From positions 25,019 to 89,018 of the forward strand of contig NZ_JAHGVE010000020.1 in assembly GCF_018835585.1 (NCBI RefSeq): a DNA stretch of 64,000 nt, given 5' to 3'. The translations under genes and the position numbers were made by a program. The stretch is from Pelorhabdus rhamnosifermentans (GTDB lineage Bacteria > Bacillota > Negativicutes > UMGS1260). How positions within the stretch are numbered: position 1 is the stretch's first letter; each line of letters opens with the position of its first letter. This document shows positions 16,622 to 26,274 of the stretch, in pieces. Under the pieces are notes generated by a model. The model did no database searches. It saw nothing but the letters and a program-made list of their open reading frames with translations, and was not told the DNA's origin.

Positions 16622-17292
16622 TGCCCGGACCGTTCGCAGGTTTTAAATGGGCAGCAGTGTTACGCGACTGGCCAGTTTTTGCGGAAGGGTTTGGCATGAC
16701 AATTCTGTTGTCGGCGCTTGCACTGTTGTTGGCTTTGGCTTTAGGAGTTTTCTTTGGTGTGCTAGGGGCAGCGGAGGGTAAAAAGGTTCGCTTGTGCAGT
16801 CGGATTTATGTTGAGTTTATTCAAAATACTCCCCTAGTCATTCAAATTTTTTTCCTGTTTAATGGACTACCTCATCTGGGTATTATGCTTCCTGTATTTA
16901 CTGTGGGTGTTTTGGGTGTAGGCGTTTATCATGGTGCCTATGTTGCTGAGGCTATTCGTGCCGGCATTCAAGCTGTTCCGCGTGGTCAGCTTGAATCGGC
17001 GACTTCACAAGGCATGTCTTACTGGAGTGCCATGCAGCATGTTGTGTTGCCGCAGGCCAAGCGTATTGCATTGCCAACGCTTACGAATCAGGCGGTGAGT
17101 TTGATTAAAAATACTTCTGTATTGGCTATGGTTGCTGGCGGCGACTTGATGTATCATGCTGATTCTTGGTCGAGTAATAATCTTTATTACGGTCCGGCTT
17201 ATGTCGTAACAGGTCTATTGTATTTGTCGCTATGCATGCCTTTAGCTAGATATGCCCGACGTCTCGAACGCAAGTTGGAGGTGTCGTTATGA
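16621..17292 (+). CDS. Amino-acid ABC transporter permease 1
   Basis: 223 residues with about five helices of the HisM/GlnP family. [20 protein letters not shown] is the family entry motif, and the EAA loop reads [20 protein letters not shown] followed by [23 protein letters not shown] start at 16621 overlaps the preceding stop by one base, so translation is coupled. Confidence 0.92.
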   Translation: MPGPFAGFKWAAVLRDWPVFAEGFGMTILLSALALLLALALGVFFGVLGAAEGKKVRLCSRIYVEFIQNTPLVIQIFFLFNGLPHLGIMLPVFTVGVLGVGVYHGAYVAEAIRAGIQAVPRGQLESATSQGMSYWSAMQHVVLPQAKRIALPTLTNQAVSLIKNTSVLAMVAGGDLMYHADSWSSNNLYYGPAYVVTGLLYLSLCMPLARYARRLERKLEVSL

Positions 17293-17939
17293 TTCAAGAA
17301 TTGTTTCAGATTGATTTATTGGTGTTTCTATGTCAAGGGTTGTTCACGACTGTCTATATTGCAGTGGCATCCATTATTTTAAGTATGTTGTTCGGCATTA
17401 TTTTAGGTGTTGCACGATTTTCAAATTATCCGGTTTTGGGCCAGGGTGCTACGATCTATATTGAAATTGTCCGCAATACACCCCTCTTGCTGTTTATTTT
17501 AGCTGCTCGTTTTATGACAAATCTTCCGCCGCTCAATGCTGGCGTTCTAGCGATGACTGTTTTCACGTCAGCCATTATTGCTGAGATTGTTCGTGGCGGG
17601 TTAAATTCTATTCATAAGGGGCAATGGGAGGCAGCAAAATCACAAGGATTGAGTGAAGTTCAGACTCTGCTTTATATTATCTTACCTCAGGCACTCAGGA
17701 ATATGATTCCACCGCTTGTTTCTCAGTTTACGACAGTGATTAAGGACACTTCTTTTGTTTGGGCTGTAGGAATTGAGGATTTGACAGGCAAAGGGATGAT
17801 TATTATGGGGAAATACGGTACGACGGCACAGGTGTTTTCCTTGTTTGGGGTGATTGCACTGACGTACTTTGTTTTGAATTATTCTTTGTCCGTTGTTGCA
17901 CGGAATTATCAAAAAAAACTGCTCTATCGTAGCTATTAA
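17289..17939 (+). CDS. Amino-acid ABC transporter permease 2
   Basis: 216 residues, partner of the preceding permease. [20 protein letters not shown] and the EAA loop [26 protein letters not shown]-type sequence match HisM/GlnP permeases. ATG 17289 overlaps the previous gene's TGA by four bases. A terminator follows. Confidence 0.92.
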   Translation: MIQELFQIDLLVFLCQGLFTTVYIAVASIILSMLFGIILGVARFSNYPVLGQGATIYIEIVRNTPLLLFILAARFMTNLPPLNAGVLAMTVFTSAIIAEIVRGGLNSIHKGQWEAAKSQGLSEVQTLLYIILPQALRNMIPPLVSQFTTVIKDTSFVWAVGIEDLTGKGMIIMGKYGTTAQVFSLFGVIALTYFVLNYSLSVVARNYQKKLLYRSY

Positions 17940-17965
17940 TTAGATAAATAATATGAGTCAATGAT

Positions 17966-17993
17966 GACCTGCTATTTTAGCAGGTCTTTTTTT
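17966..17993 (+). terminator. Terminator of the amino-acid ABC operon
   Basis: GACCTGCT/AGCAGGTC with a five-base loop, followed by seven Ts. Confidence 0.92.
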
Positions 17994-18044
17994 AGGCATT
18001 TTGCACCAAGTCCTTTCCAAATTACGTTGGAATCGGGTGAGAAT

Positions 18045-18764
18045 ATGGCCAGAGGAATATGGAAAAATAGTTTACTAAAAATATTTTTGACACGGAGTGG
18101 TTTGGGATTGTTTTTTCGCCCTTTCCTATATTCTACAGAGGAAAGGATTCATTTTGATTTAATCGAGTCTCTTACTTACTCCACGGAGCCTATTCTTCAG
18201 ATAATAGACTGGAAGACACGTGCTTTATTTTACTATTGGCTTATTGAGATTCCTCAGACCTTGTTTGAAGAATTATTTCTTGCTAATGAGTCCAATCAAC
18301 GTGTGTGTTCATTCATTGATGATGCCCAGCATGCTCAAGTGAGTCAGGTGGCTTATTTGACGCAAGGGTATGTTTTGTATTATTTAGGGAAGCTGCTAGA
18401 GATGGATCATTATTTTTGCCGAAAATTCGGGCTCGATGTAATCGCTATGCACCAGCTTGTTTGTTCTGTTTTCGGTCTAGAGCATCCAATGATTTATTAT
18501 GAGAAAAAATTTTGTAACTTAGAGGACGCTCCGCAAAATTTATCGCAGGAGAACATACAAGCAGTTTACTTAGATAAAATGATTCAAGCTTTTTATGATA
18601 AAAAAAATCACACAAATTATCATCAAAAGTCTCATGAAATTCAACTTTGTCAAGAGTTTTGTTCATGGAAAATGGCCAATGCGCGACATATGACACTGGC
18701 TATGCTTGCTGAATTGGAGCAGGAAGTGGGGGGAGAACTCAGTGTATTATCGCGATTAAAGTGA
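18045..18764 (+). CDS. Protein of unknown function
   Basis: 239 residues from ATG 18045, chosen because GGGTGAG precedes it; the open frame begins earlier but that part is the upstream terminator. The protein is soluble-looking, rich in aromatic residues and histidine, with helical segments (DWKTRALFYYWLIEIPQTLF; MANARHMTLAMLAELEQEVG). No signal peptide or known motif is recognised. It has its own start after a terminator and precedes the DUF4127 gene by about 120 bp. Confidence 0.6.
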   Translation: MARGIWKNSLLKIFLTRSGLGLFFRPFLYSTEERIHFDLIESLTYSTEPILQIIDWKTRALFYYWLIEIPQTLFEELFLANESNQRVCSFIDDAQHAQVSQVAYLTQGYVLYYLGKLLEMDHYFCRKFGLDVIAMHQLVCSVFGLEHPMIYYEKKFCNLEDAPQNLSQENIQAVYLDKMIQAFYDKKNHTNYHQKSHEIQLCQEFCSWKMANARHMTLAMLAELEQEVGGELSVLSRLK

Positions 18765-18885
18765 TGTTTGCAAGAAATTTTATTGCTTTGTAATTCAAAA
18801 ATTGGCTGACAAGTGGTATAATAATAACTTATTGGAAGTGTATTCATGAACTGTTGAATTTGAATAAAACATGAGGTTTGATGAT

Positions 18886-20436
18886 ATGAAAAAATGGATT
18901 AGTGGCGTTATTTTTTTTATTGCTTGTTTTGTACCGTTTTCTTTTGCCTATGCTGGAACGATTTTATATGTGCCAATTGATGATCGACCCGTCAGTTTGG
19001 ACTATACAGTTGATACAGCGCAGGCGGCTGGGTTGACTATATTGACACCCCCGGCAGAATATTTAGCCAGTCGCGCTCATCAGGGAGATCCTGAAAAACT
19101 ATGGCAGTGGGTATTTGATCATTGTCAGCAGGCTGATGCACTGGTTCTGTCAACAGATTCGCTTATTTATGGCGGGCTTGTTGATTCGCGTGTGCATCAT
19201 TTAGATTTGAGCATACTGCAGGAACGTTTAGAGAGATTTAAGACAATTAAGGAACGGAGTTTTGGGGCGCAGCTCTATGTTTTCAGTACGATTATGCGAT
19301 CCCCAAGAATGAGTGCGGGCGGTGTGGAGCCGGATTATTATGAAGAATACGGGCCGCGGATTTTTGAGCTAACGGCTTTGCAAGACAAGGCGGAAAGAAA
19401 CAGCCTTTCGGCACAGGAACGGCAATCCTTGCAAAAAGATGAGGCTGAGATTCCACAAGAGTATTTGACAGATTGGTTTGAGCGGCGCAATAAAAATTTG
19501 GACATTAATCGGCAAATTATTACAATGGCGAAAACGGGAGTTTTTGATTATGTCATTATGGGACGGGACGATACGGCTGTTTATTCACAGTCGCAACATG
19601 AGTGGCGGATTCTTCAAAAGGATGGAGCTGAGTTACCGGCTAGTATATTTGGGGCGTTTCCCGGTACGGACCAGTTGGGCATGGTATTATTGGCTCGGGC
19701 CTATAATAATTTAACCGGGCAGCTTCCATTTGTGCGTATTGATTATGCACCAGGTACCGGCGGCACTACTATTCCTTCGTATGAAGATCAGCCCATTGCG
19801 GGTACTATTCGGGATCATGTTGTGGCTGCAGGCGGTATTGTATTACTTAATCCCAAAGTTCCCGATTTGATTTTGGCTGTCAATACTCCTATGGATGGCA
19901 TAACTCATGAAGCAAATGAAATGAAGAATCAGGTATTGGATAATGTTTCGTCACGGATGCAAACGGCTCAGATTCAGTCGGATTTAATTCAAGGCAGGCA
20001 GGTCGCTGTTGCTGATATTGCTTTTGCTAATGGTGCTGATAATGCTTTGATGAATTCATTAGCGAAACAGCAATTGCTTGATAAGATTAGTGCTTATTCG
20101 GGTTGGAATACAGCGAGTAATACGGTAGGATATGCGGTGGCCCAGGGGATGATGGCAGGCAGTATGACAGAGAAAGGCAGACAGCAATTATTAGCTGTGC
20201 GCTATCTTGATGACTGGGCTTATCAGGCGAATATTCGCAGTCAATTGCAGCAAAAGTTATATGAGTTGGGTGGCAATTCGCAGTTTCTTGATAATTCTCA
20301 AGCAGTGATGGTTCGTGAGGCTGAGGAGAGAGAGCAATTATTTACTAAGCAATATCTATGGATGGATCCGAAAAAAGTGAAGATTTCTTTTCCTTGGAAT
20401 CGATTGTTTGAAATTAAAATTAATTTAGTTTCGTAA
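18886..20436 (+). CDS. DUF4127 family secreted protein
   Basis: 516 residues from ATG 18886 (GAGG about 10 bases ahead; ATG 18871 overlaps it). A signal peptide (KKWISGVIFFIACFVPFSFA, cleavage near AYA) leads to the mature start GTILYVPIDDRPVSLDY, the hallmark opening of DUF4127. Further conserved stretches: ALVLSTDSLIYGGLVDSR, FSTIMRSPRMSAGG, DYVIMGRDDTAVYSQSQ and PGTDQLGMVLLAR. Members are envelope proteins of Firmicutes with no established function. It is followed by a strong terminator. Confidence 0.85.
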   Translation: MKKWISGVIFFIACFVPFSFAYAGTILYVPIDDRPVSLDYTVDTAQAAGLTILTPPAEYLASRAHQGDPEKLWQWVFDHCQQADALVLSTDSLIYGGLVDSRVHHLDLSILQERLERFKTIKERSFGAQLYVFSTIMRSPRMSAGGVEPDYYEEYGPRIFELTALQDKAERNSLSAQERQSLQKDEAEIPQEYLTDWFERRNKNLDINRQIITMAKTGVFDYVIMGRDDTAVYSQSQHEWRILQKDGAELPASIFGAFPGTDQLGMVLLARAYNNLTGQLPFVRIDYAPGTGGTTIPSYEDQPIAGTIRDHVVAAGGIVLLNPKVPDLILAVNTPMDGITHEANEMKNQVLDNVSSRMQTAQIQSDLIQGRQVAVADIAFANGADNALMNSLAKQQLLDKISAYSGWNTASNTVGYAVAQGMMAGSMTEKGRQQLLAVRYLDDWAYQANIRSQLQQKLYELGGNSQFLDNSQAVMVREAEEREQLFTKQYLWMDPKKVKISFPWNRLFEIKINLVS

Positions 20437-20439
20437 TAA

Positions 20440-20475
20440 AAAAACTGTCTGGGAATGATTTCCCAGACAGTTTTT
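20440..20475. terminator. Bidirectional terminator
   Basis: AAAAACTGTCTGGGAA pairs with TTCCCAGACAGTTTTT. It separates the convergent DUF4127 and alcohol dehydrogenase genes. Confidence 0.93.
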
Positions 20476-20498
20476 GTTATGGTAGGAGAATTTATCGG

Positions 20499-21671
20499 TT
20501 AAAAAGTTACGTTTTCACCTTTAAAGGCACACGTCAATACTTTTTCTAGTAAATCTGCATTTGCCTGACGTGGATTTGAGCTTGTACAAGGATCTTTAGC
20601 AGCATTTTCGGCAATGAATTTTACATTGTCAGTAAATTGTTCCTCTGTTACGCCTGCTTCTTTGAGGGTCGCCGGAATGGCGAGTTTTTTATTCAAATCC
20701 TGAATGAAACGGATGAGACTCGCTACAAGTTCTTCAGCCGAAGATCCGGGCAGTTCCATATCTTTTGCAACTTTGGCATAGTCTTTCAGTGAAACCTTTT
20801 GATTGAATTCAATGACATAAGGCAATAAAATGGCATTGGCACAGCCATGAGGAATATGGAACAACGCACCGATTTTATGGGCCATACTGTGTGTAATGCC
20901 GAGAAGGGCGTTTGTAAAAGCCATGCCTGCCAGACATTGAGCCATATGCATTTGTTCACGGGCGTCATGGTCGCCTTCATAGGACTTTAAGATGCTATCC
21001 TTGACCATAAGAATGGCTTGCAGGGCCAAGGGATCGGTAAAGGGTGAACGCGCTGTGGCGACATAGGCTTCAAGGGCGTGTGTGAGAGCATCCATCCCTG
21101 TATGGGCAACGAGTTTTGGCGGCATCGTTTCGGCAAGTTCAGGGTCGACGATGGCAATATCAGGTGTTAAGTTGTAGTCAGCTAAAGGATATTTTACTTT
21201 GGTGCTATAGTCAGTAATGACGGAAAAAGCAGTTACTTCTGTTGCTGTTCCACTTGTCGAAGCAATGGCAACAAACCGTGCCTTGTTGCGCAGCAAGGGG
21301 ACAGTGAAGGGATCTTTGACATCATTAAAAGTAGTTTCAGGATGTTCGTAAAATATCCACATGGCTTTGGCAGCGTCAATGGGAGAGCCGCCACCTAGTG
21401 CGATAATCCAGTCAGGCTGAAATTCGCGCATCGTTTGTGCGCCTTTAAAGACGGTTTCTACGGAAGGATCCGGTTCAACGCCTTCAATGAGTTTTACTTC
21501 CATGTTGGCCTTTTTTAAACTGGCAACGACCTTGTCTAAGAAACCGAATTTTTGCATGGAACTTCCACCTGTTACAACAATGGCTTTTTTACCTGTTAAG
21601 CCTTCTAATACTTCTGTCATACAGCCTCTGCCAAAATAAACATCTCTAGGGATTGTAAATCTACTCATCAT
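20499..21671 (-). CDS. Iron-containing alcohol dehydrogenase
   Basis: 390 residues of the group III (Fe-ADH) family. Nucleotide motif ALGGGSPIDAAKAMWIFYEHP, TSGTATEVTAFSVITD and iron ligands from HTGMDALTHALEAYVA, GITHSMAHKIGALFHIPHG are present. It reduces or oxidises a short-chain aldehyde/alcohol pair with NAD(P)H; butanol/ethanol dehydrogenase-type activity is plausible but substrate is not readable. It is a single-gene unit divergent from the FMN dehydrogenase gene. Confidence 0.93.
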   Translation of the reverse strand: MMSRFTIPRDVYFGRGCMTEVLEGLTGKKAIVVTGGSSMQKFGFLDKVVASLKKANMEVKLIEGVEPDPSVETVFKGAQTMREFQPDWIIALGGGSPIDAAKAMWIFYEHPETTFNDVKDPFTVPLLRNKARFVAIASTSGTATEVTAFSVITDYSTKVKYPLADYNLTPDIAIVDPELAETMPPKLVAHTGMDALTHALEAYVATARSPFTDPLALQAILMVKDSILKSYEGDHDAREQMHMAQCLAGMAFTNALLGITHSMAHKIGALFHIPHGCANAILLPYVIEFNQKVSLKDYAKVAKDMELPGSSAEELVASLIRFIQDLNKKLAIPATLKEAGVTEEQFTDNVKFIAENAAKDPCTSSNPRQANADLLEKVLTCAFKGENVTF

Positions 21672-21819
21672 AACCCACCCTTTTTCTCGTTATTTTTTTC
21701 ACAAACTGTTTATGAGTTTATTTTACAATGGGACAATCATGGTGTCAATGGTTTTACAAGGTTATTTTATCTAAAATAGCGAATATTACTCTGTACAAAT
21801 AGGACGGAGGGATATGATC

Positions 21820-22842
21820 ATGGATTGGGATACATTGCAAAAGAGTGCGCGTAAAAATTTTAATGGCGCTTGCCGTGTTTGTCGGGTGTGTAATGGCATT
21901 GTTTGTGCTGGAGAGGTGCCTGGCATGGGAGGTCTTGGAACAGGGACTAGTTTTACTAATAATGTAAAGGCATTGGCTGATGTGAAATTCAATTTGCGTA
22001 CGATTCATGCTGTGAACGTACCCAACCTGGCTGTAACATTGTTGGGACTTTCGCTGGAACTACCTGTCATTGCTGCGCCGATTGGTGGGATTTCGCTCAA
22101 TATGCGAGGTGCCATGAGTGAAGCAGACTATGTTTCTGCCATTGTTTCAGGCTGTGCTAAGGCGGGTGTGGTGGCTATGACTGGCGATGGTCCGAAACCG
22201 GAAATTTTTGCTGCAGGCTTAGCGGCATTAGAGAATGAAAAAGGACGGGTGATTCCTGTTATTAAGCCTCGTGAACCGAAGCAAATTGTTCTTTTGGCTC
22301 AGCAGGCCGCAGCAGCGGGAGCATTAGCCTTCGGCATGGATATTGACGCGGCTGCCTTAGTCAATATGACACGGGCCGGACAGGCAGTAGGGCCGAAAAG
22401 TTTATCTGAACTAAAATATATTAAACAACATACAACAATTCCATTTATTGTGAAGGGAATTATGACAGGTGATGAAGCAGAGGCTTGTTATCAAGCAGGC
22501 GTAGATGCTATCGTTGTATCTAATCATGGTGGGCGGGCTTTGGATCATACGCCGGGGACAGCAGAGGTGCTTGGCGAAATTAGTCAGGCTGTGAAGGGAA
22601 AAGTGAAGATTTTTGTTGATGGTGCCATTCAGACGGGCGCTGATATTTTGAAAATGCTTGCTTTGGGAGCGGATGCCGTACTTATTGGAAGGTTTCTTGC
22701 TAAGGCAGCAGTGGGCGGCGGTAGTGATGGTGTGGCGTTTGCTTTGGAACGGCTTAAAAATGAACTACAGGCGGCCATGATTTTGACAGGAACGGCTGAT
22801 GTCAAGGGGGTTCCACCGACCATTATTCGTTTGTCTGATTAA
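21820..22842 (+). CDS. FMN-dependent alpha-hydroxy-acid dehydrogenase
   Basis: 340 residues from ATG 21820, placed 8 bases after GGAGGG; ATG 21814 is too close to it. The TIM-barrel FMN family (glycolate/lactate oxidase-like) is shown by PVIAAPIGGISLN, FIVKGIMTGDEAE, AIVVSNHGGRALDH (catalytic His and FMN-binding Arg) and VDGAIQTGADILKMLALGAD. The N-terminus carries four cysteines (ACRVCRVCNGIVCAGEV) ahead of PGMGGLGTG, as in anaerobe members of the family. In an anaerobe it probably feeds electrons to a carrier rather than oxygen. Confidence 0.88.
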   Translation: MDWDTLQKSARKNFNGACRVCRVCNGIVCAGEVPGMGGLGTGTSFTNNVKALADVKFNLRTIHAVNVPNLAVTLLGLSLELPVIAAPIGGISLNMRGAMSEADYVSAIVSGCAKAGVVAMTGDGPKPEIFAAGLAALENEKGRVIPVIKPREPKQIVLLAQQAAAAGALAFGMDIDAAALVNMTRAGQAVGPKSLSELKYIKQHTTIPFIVKGIMTGDEAEACYQAGVDAIVVSNHGGRALDHTPGTAEVLGEISQAVKGKVKIFVDGAIQTGADILKMLALGADAVLIGRFLAKAAVGGGSDGVAFALERLKNELQAAMILTGTADVKGVPPTIIRLSD

Positions 22843-22844
22843 AA

Positions 22845-22882
22845 AACAATGCCTATCACTTTTTGTGATAGGCATTGTTTTA
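22845..22882. terminator. Bidirectional terminator
   Basis: AACAATGCCTATCAC/GTGATAGGCATTGTT with a five-base loop and T run. It lies between convergent genes. Confidence 0.93.
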
Positions 22883-23335
22883 TTAGGTACGTACGTCAAT
22901 AATCGCTGAAATGCCGACACCTTGAACGCGAGAAAAATTCAGGGGGTTTTTGCTGTCAATAGGAATTAATCCTTTGACTCGGAAAGTTCCGCCGTTGAAG
23001 TCGCCTTCAAGCTGGAGTACAGCTTGCGTCTGTGCCACTAGATCTTCACTTCCTGTTACCTGGGCTGCACCGATGTAGCTGTTAGAACCTACCGTTAAGA
23101 TTGGAACGACCTTGGTAGCGTAGGAAGTTCCAGCGTTGTGTTTTGCCATCAAGCTATTGATAAAGTCGTTCAGCGGTGAAGCAAACCGATCCACTAAAAA
23201 GCCAATTCCTGCGACTTTAAAAAGACTCCCAAAACCAAAAGCGGAAGTTGTTGTTGGTACAAGGGGCATGAAGAGCAGACTGGCTAGTAAAGCAGAGACA
23301 ATGATATTGCGGCGTAGTTTTTTTATTCGTTGCAT
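22883..23335 (-). CDS. Secreted protein of unknown function
   Basis: 150 residues. A clear signal peptide (RRNIIVSALLASLLFMPLVP, cleavage near TSA-FG) is followed by a small domain: a hydrophobic start GFGSLFKVAGIGFLVDRF, then VPILTVGSNSYIGAAQVTGS, and a beta-rich end LQLEGDFNGGTFRVKGLIP...GVGISAIIDVRT. I recognise no family. The gene has a good ribosome binding site and is monocistronic. Confidence 0.7.
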   Translation of the reverse strand: MQRIKKLRRNIIVSALLASLLFMPLVPTTTSAFGFGSLFKVAGIGFLVDRFASPLNDFINSLMAKHNAGTSYATKVVPILTVGSNSYIGAAQVTGSEDLVAQTQAVLQLEGDFNGGTFRVKGLIPIDSKNPLNFSRVQGVGISAIIDVRT

Positions 23336-23593
23336 GGGAAAACCTCCTTTAGTAAAATGTAATTTGTTTTCATTATTATTCTGCTTTTTTTTATGAGAGT
23401 CCTGCGTAATCTTTTGACTGTTCTAGATAATTTTTATTTTAGTGTAGTATAATAAAATAAAAGGTAGCGTACAAGCGTGAAAGAATGGGGCGGGACTTCT
23501 CCTTCTGTGGGGGTAATAGATTTAGTGTAAAATAATGAGTGAAGGTTGCATAAGATCAATGGATGTATTGAATCTTTAACAGGAGGAATTTAT

Positions 23594-24298
23594 GTGAAGA
23601 TTATTTATTTACAGCACAGCGGATTTGTTGTAGAAACAGAACGGCATCGATTGATTTTTGATTATTATCAAGATCCTTCAGCAAGTGTTTTTCCCCTCCG
23701 AGTCGTTGGGAAAACAACAAGCGTGTTTTGTTCTCACAAGCATGGCGATCATTTTAACCCCAAGATTAGTAAGTGGGCTCATGATGTGGAGAAATATTAT
23801 CTGAGTGATGATATTGAACAGTCTGGTGGATTGTCGGGGATAACAGGTGACAAGATTGTGTATATGAGGCCGTATGAGCAGAAAGAGCATTCAGGCCTGA
23901 AAGTAGTGACATATGGTTCGACAGATGAGGGGCTTTCATTTTATGTTGAAGCAGATGACTGGCGAATTTTTCATGCCGGGGATCTTAATTGGTGGCACTG
24001 GAAGGGTGACACAGATGAGAATAATCATGCTGCTGCCGCCGCTTTTCAGCAAGAATTGAAGCGGCTTTCTGGAGTCGCATTGGACATTGCTTTTTTCCCT
24101 GTTGATAGTCGGTTAGCTGAATACCGAACACTCGGGGTTGAGCAATTTTGTTTAACAGTCAATGTGAAGCAGCTTGTGACCATGCATGATTGTGGTGAAG
24201 TGTGGACAGCACCAGCCGATTTTCCGGCTACAGGGATGCCAGTTCCTGTGTGGAGTCCGGCAGTGCCAGGTGCCACACTGAAACTTAGGCGAAAATGA
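23594..24298 (+). CDS. MBL-fold metal-dependent hydrolase
   Basis: 234 residues from GTG 23594, six bases after GGAGGA; the ATG at 23592 in another frame is followed directly by a stop. The metallo-beta-lactamase motif is VFCSHKHGDHFNPKI (HxHxDH). DWRIFHAGDLNWWHW supplies the later His/Asp ligands, and LVTMHDCGEVW the last His. This UlaG-like subgroup contains hydrolases of unknown substrate. Confidence 0.85.
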   Translation: MKIIYLQHSGFVVETERHRLIFDYYQDPSASVFPLRVVGKTTSVFCSHKHGDHFNPKISKWAHDVEKYYLSDDIEQSGGLSGITGDKIVYMRPYEQKEHSGLKVVTYGSTDEGLSFYVEADDWRIFHAGDLNWWHWKGDTDENNHAAAAAFQQELKRLSGVALDIAFFPVDSRLAEYRTLGVEQFCLTVNVKQLVTMHDCGEVWTAPADFPATGMPVPVWSPAVPGATLKLRRK

Positions 24299-24352
24299 GA
24301 TTAAGTGAGTCATAAAAAAGGCAAGTAAATTGATGGAAAATGAGGAATTGTT

Positions 24353-24547
24353 ATGACAGGTACAGAGCGAAAAAATATTATGCCAGGTAAGCGAGTAAAA
24401 ATTGTACAAAAACCACATCAACGGACCGGGCAGTTAACAGAGGGCATTGTAAAAGATATATTGACCAACAGTGCTATTCATCCTCGAGGTATTAAGGTTC
24501 GGCTGGATAATGGCATTGTGGGGCGAGTTCAGGAAATATTGGATTAA
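24353..24547 (+). CDS. ywbE: YwbE family protein (DUF2196)
   Basis: 64 residues, nearly the whole family length: RKNIMPGKRVKIVQKPHQRT, GQLTEGIVKDILTNSAIHPR, GIKVRLDNGIVGRVQEIL. The fold looks like a small beta-barrel and the function is not established. GAGG lies before the start, and the gene is 30 bp ahead of the hemolysin III gene. Confidence 0.93.
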   Translation: MTGTERKNIMPGKRVKIVQKPHQRTGQLTEGIVKDILTNSAIHPRGIKVRLDNGIVGRVQEILD

Positions 24548-24576
24548 TTACAGGTCAAAATTTGTTTGGAGGGGCT

Positions 24577-25209
24577 ATGAAAGAAGAATTATTAAATGCG
24601 ATTACTCATGGTGTAGGAGCTGCATTGTCATTTATTGGTTTGATTATTCTTGTTGTTGCGGCTTATGTTCATGGAAATTTGTGGCATCAAGTTAGTTTTG
24701 GAATTTATGGAGTGTCGTTAGTCTTACTTTATTTGGCCTCGACTCTCTATCACAGTTTTTCTAATGAAAAGTTGAAATATATTTTTAAAATTATTGATCA
24801 TTCGGCCATTTATTTACTTATTGCTGGTACCTATACTCCCTTTACCCTTGTGACGCTTCACGGGCAGCTGGGCTGGCATGTTTTTACGGTCGTGTGGGCG
24901 ATTGCCGCTGGCGGCATCGTTTTTCAGATCTTTTTTGTGAAGCGCTTCAAGATTTTTTCAACGATTGGTTATTTGTTGATGGGATGGCTTGCTGTTGTTG
25001 TCATTAAACCGCTGATGGCTGTGTTGCCTGCTGCCGGTTTCTATTGGCTAGTTGGTGGAGGCTTGTTTTATACAGTGGGTGCTATCTTTTATCTGTATCA
25101 TCGCCTTCCTTATCATCATGCTGTTTGGCATGTTTTTGTTCTTGCTGGTAGTGCAGCCCATTTTATTGCTGTATTTTTATATGTATTGCCAATTGCCGTA
25201 ATTGATTAA
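24577..25209 (+). CDS. Hemolysin III family membrane protein
   Basis: 210 residues from ATG 24577, directly after GGAGGGG. Seven transmembrane helices of the HlyIII/PAQR superfamily. Motifs: NAITHGVGAALSFIGLIIL, LYLASTLYHSF (conserved S..H), IDHSAIYLLIAGTYTPF and a C-terminal HAVWHVFVLAGSAAHFIAVF with the family's HxxxH metal-like histidines. Function is uncertain in bacteria; the name is historical. Confidence 0.92.
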   Translation: MKEELLNAITHGVGAALSFIGLIILVVAAYVHGNLWHQVSFGIYGVSLVLLYLASTLYHSFSNEKLKYIFKIIDHSAIYLLIAGTYTPFTLVTLHGQLGWHVFTVVWAIAAGGIVFQIFFVKRFKIFSTIGYLLMGWLAVVVIKPLMAVLPAAGFYWLVGGGLFYTVGAIFYLYHRLPYHHAVWHVFVLAGSAAHFIAVFLYVLPIAVID

Positions 25210-25223
25210 GGGGGGGACATATT

Positions 25224-26141
25224 ATGTATCCAATGAAATTTATTCCTATTTATAAAGAGCGCATTTGGGGCGGCAATCAATTTCAGTCTTTGTTTGGCAG
25301 AAATTTGCCTACAAATAAAACAGGTGAGAGCTGGGAACTTAGCAGTCATGACAACGGCCAAAGTATTATCAAAAACGGTTGTTATGCGGGTCAAACACTG
25401 AATGCGTTGACGGCGCGAGAACCCGGGAAAATTTTTGGTAGTCACTATGAAGGCCCAGCCGCTTTTCCCTTGCTCGTAAAATTATTAGATGCTAATGATA
25501 AACTTTCTGTGCAGGTTCATCCTGATGATGAAGCTGCGCAGCGCATGGAATCGGGCCAAGGAAAGACAGAGGCTTGGTATGTTGTACAAGCGGCACCCGA
25601 TGCTGAAATTATTTATGGACTAGAGCCGGGTCTAACGAAAGAGAATTTTTTGCAGGCCATGAATGAGAATATTGCTGCAGTGCTTCATAAGGTACCTGTT
25701 CAAACGGGAGATATGATCTATGTACCGGCAGGTCAGGTTCATGCTTTGTGTGGCGGCGTTGTCGTGTATGAAGTTCAACAAACGTCAGATACTACTTACC
25801 GCATTTATGACTATGATCGTGTGGATGCCGATGGCAAGAAACGTCCACTTGCTGTGGATAAAGCGCTAAGTGTTATTCATTTTCATTCACAAGAAGCGAT
25901 TTCATTTAAACGGTCTATTTTAAAATCACCCTATTTTACTATGGAGAAAGTATCTGTTCAGGGCGAATTGAATTGTTTTACAGCCGATCATTTTGTTGTT
26001 TTGTGTATTATATCTGGCAGTGGTGCGATTTTGTCTAGAGCTGGCAGTGAGCCTGTAGGACCGGGTGATACACTGCTTATTCCGGCTTGTTTGGGTGATT
26101 TTCGTGTCCGGGGTAATGTGGAATGTTTGAAAATTATATAA
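25224..26141 (+). CDS. manA: Class I mannose-6-phosphate isomerase
   Basis: 305 residues of the small Firmicute type (about 315). It interconverts mannose-6-P and fructose-6-P. Zinc ligands in LSVQVHPDDEAAQ (Q.H), GKTEAWYV (Glu) and AGQVHALCGGVVVYEVQQ (His), with the substrate Arg in DTTYRIYDYDR. It links central sugar metabolism to GDP-mannose or other glycan precursors. GGGGGGACA precedes the start, 14 bp after the hemolysin III gene. Confidence 0.94.
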   Translation: MYPMKFIPIYKERIWGGNQFQSLFGRNLPTNKTGESWELSSHDNGQSIIKNGCYAGQTLNALTAREPGKIFGSHYEGPAAFPLLVKLLDANDKLSVQVHPDDEAAQRMESGQGKTEAWYVVQAAPDAEIIYGLEPGLTKENFLQAMNENIAAVLHKVPVQTGDMIYVPAGQVHALCGGVVVYEVQQTSDTTYRIYDYDRVDADGKKRPLAVDKALSVIHFHSQEAISFKRSILKSPYFTMEKVSVQGELNCFTADHFVVLCIISGSGAILSRAGSEPVGPGDTLLIPACLGDFRVRGNVECLKII

Positions 26142-26274
26142 ATGTTTGAACCAGGATGAAAGATTTTGTTTTCTAGTGAAATGGATGGGCTTTGTTTGAT
26201 ATGCAGGATTTTGCTGGATAATGTGTGAATACTATCAATAGAACGTTGAGATATCATGGAAAGGGTGAGGGTAT

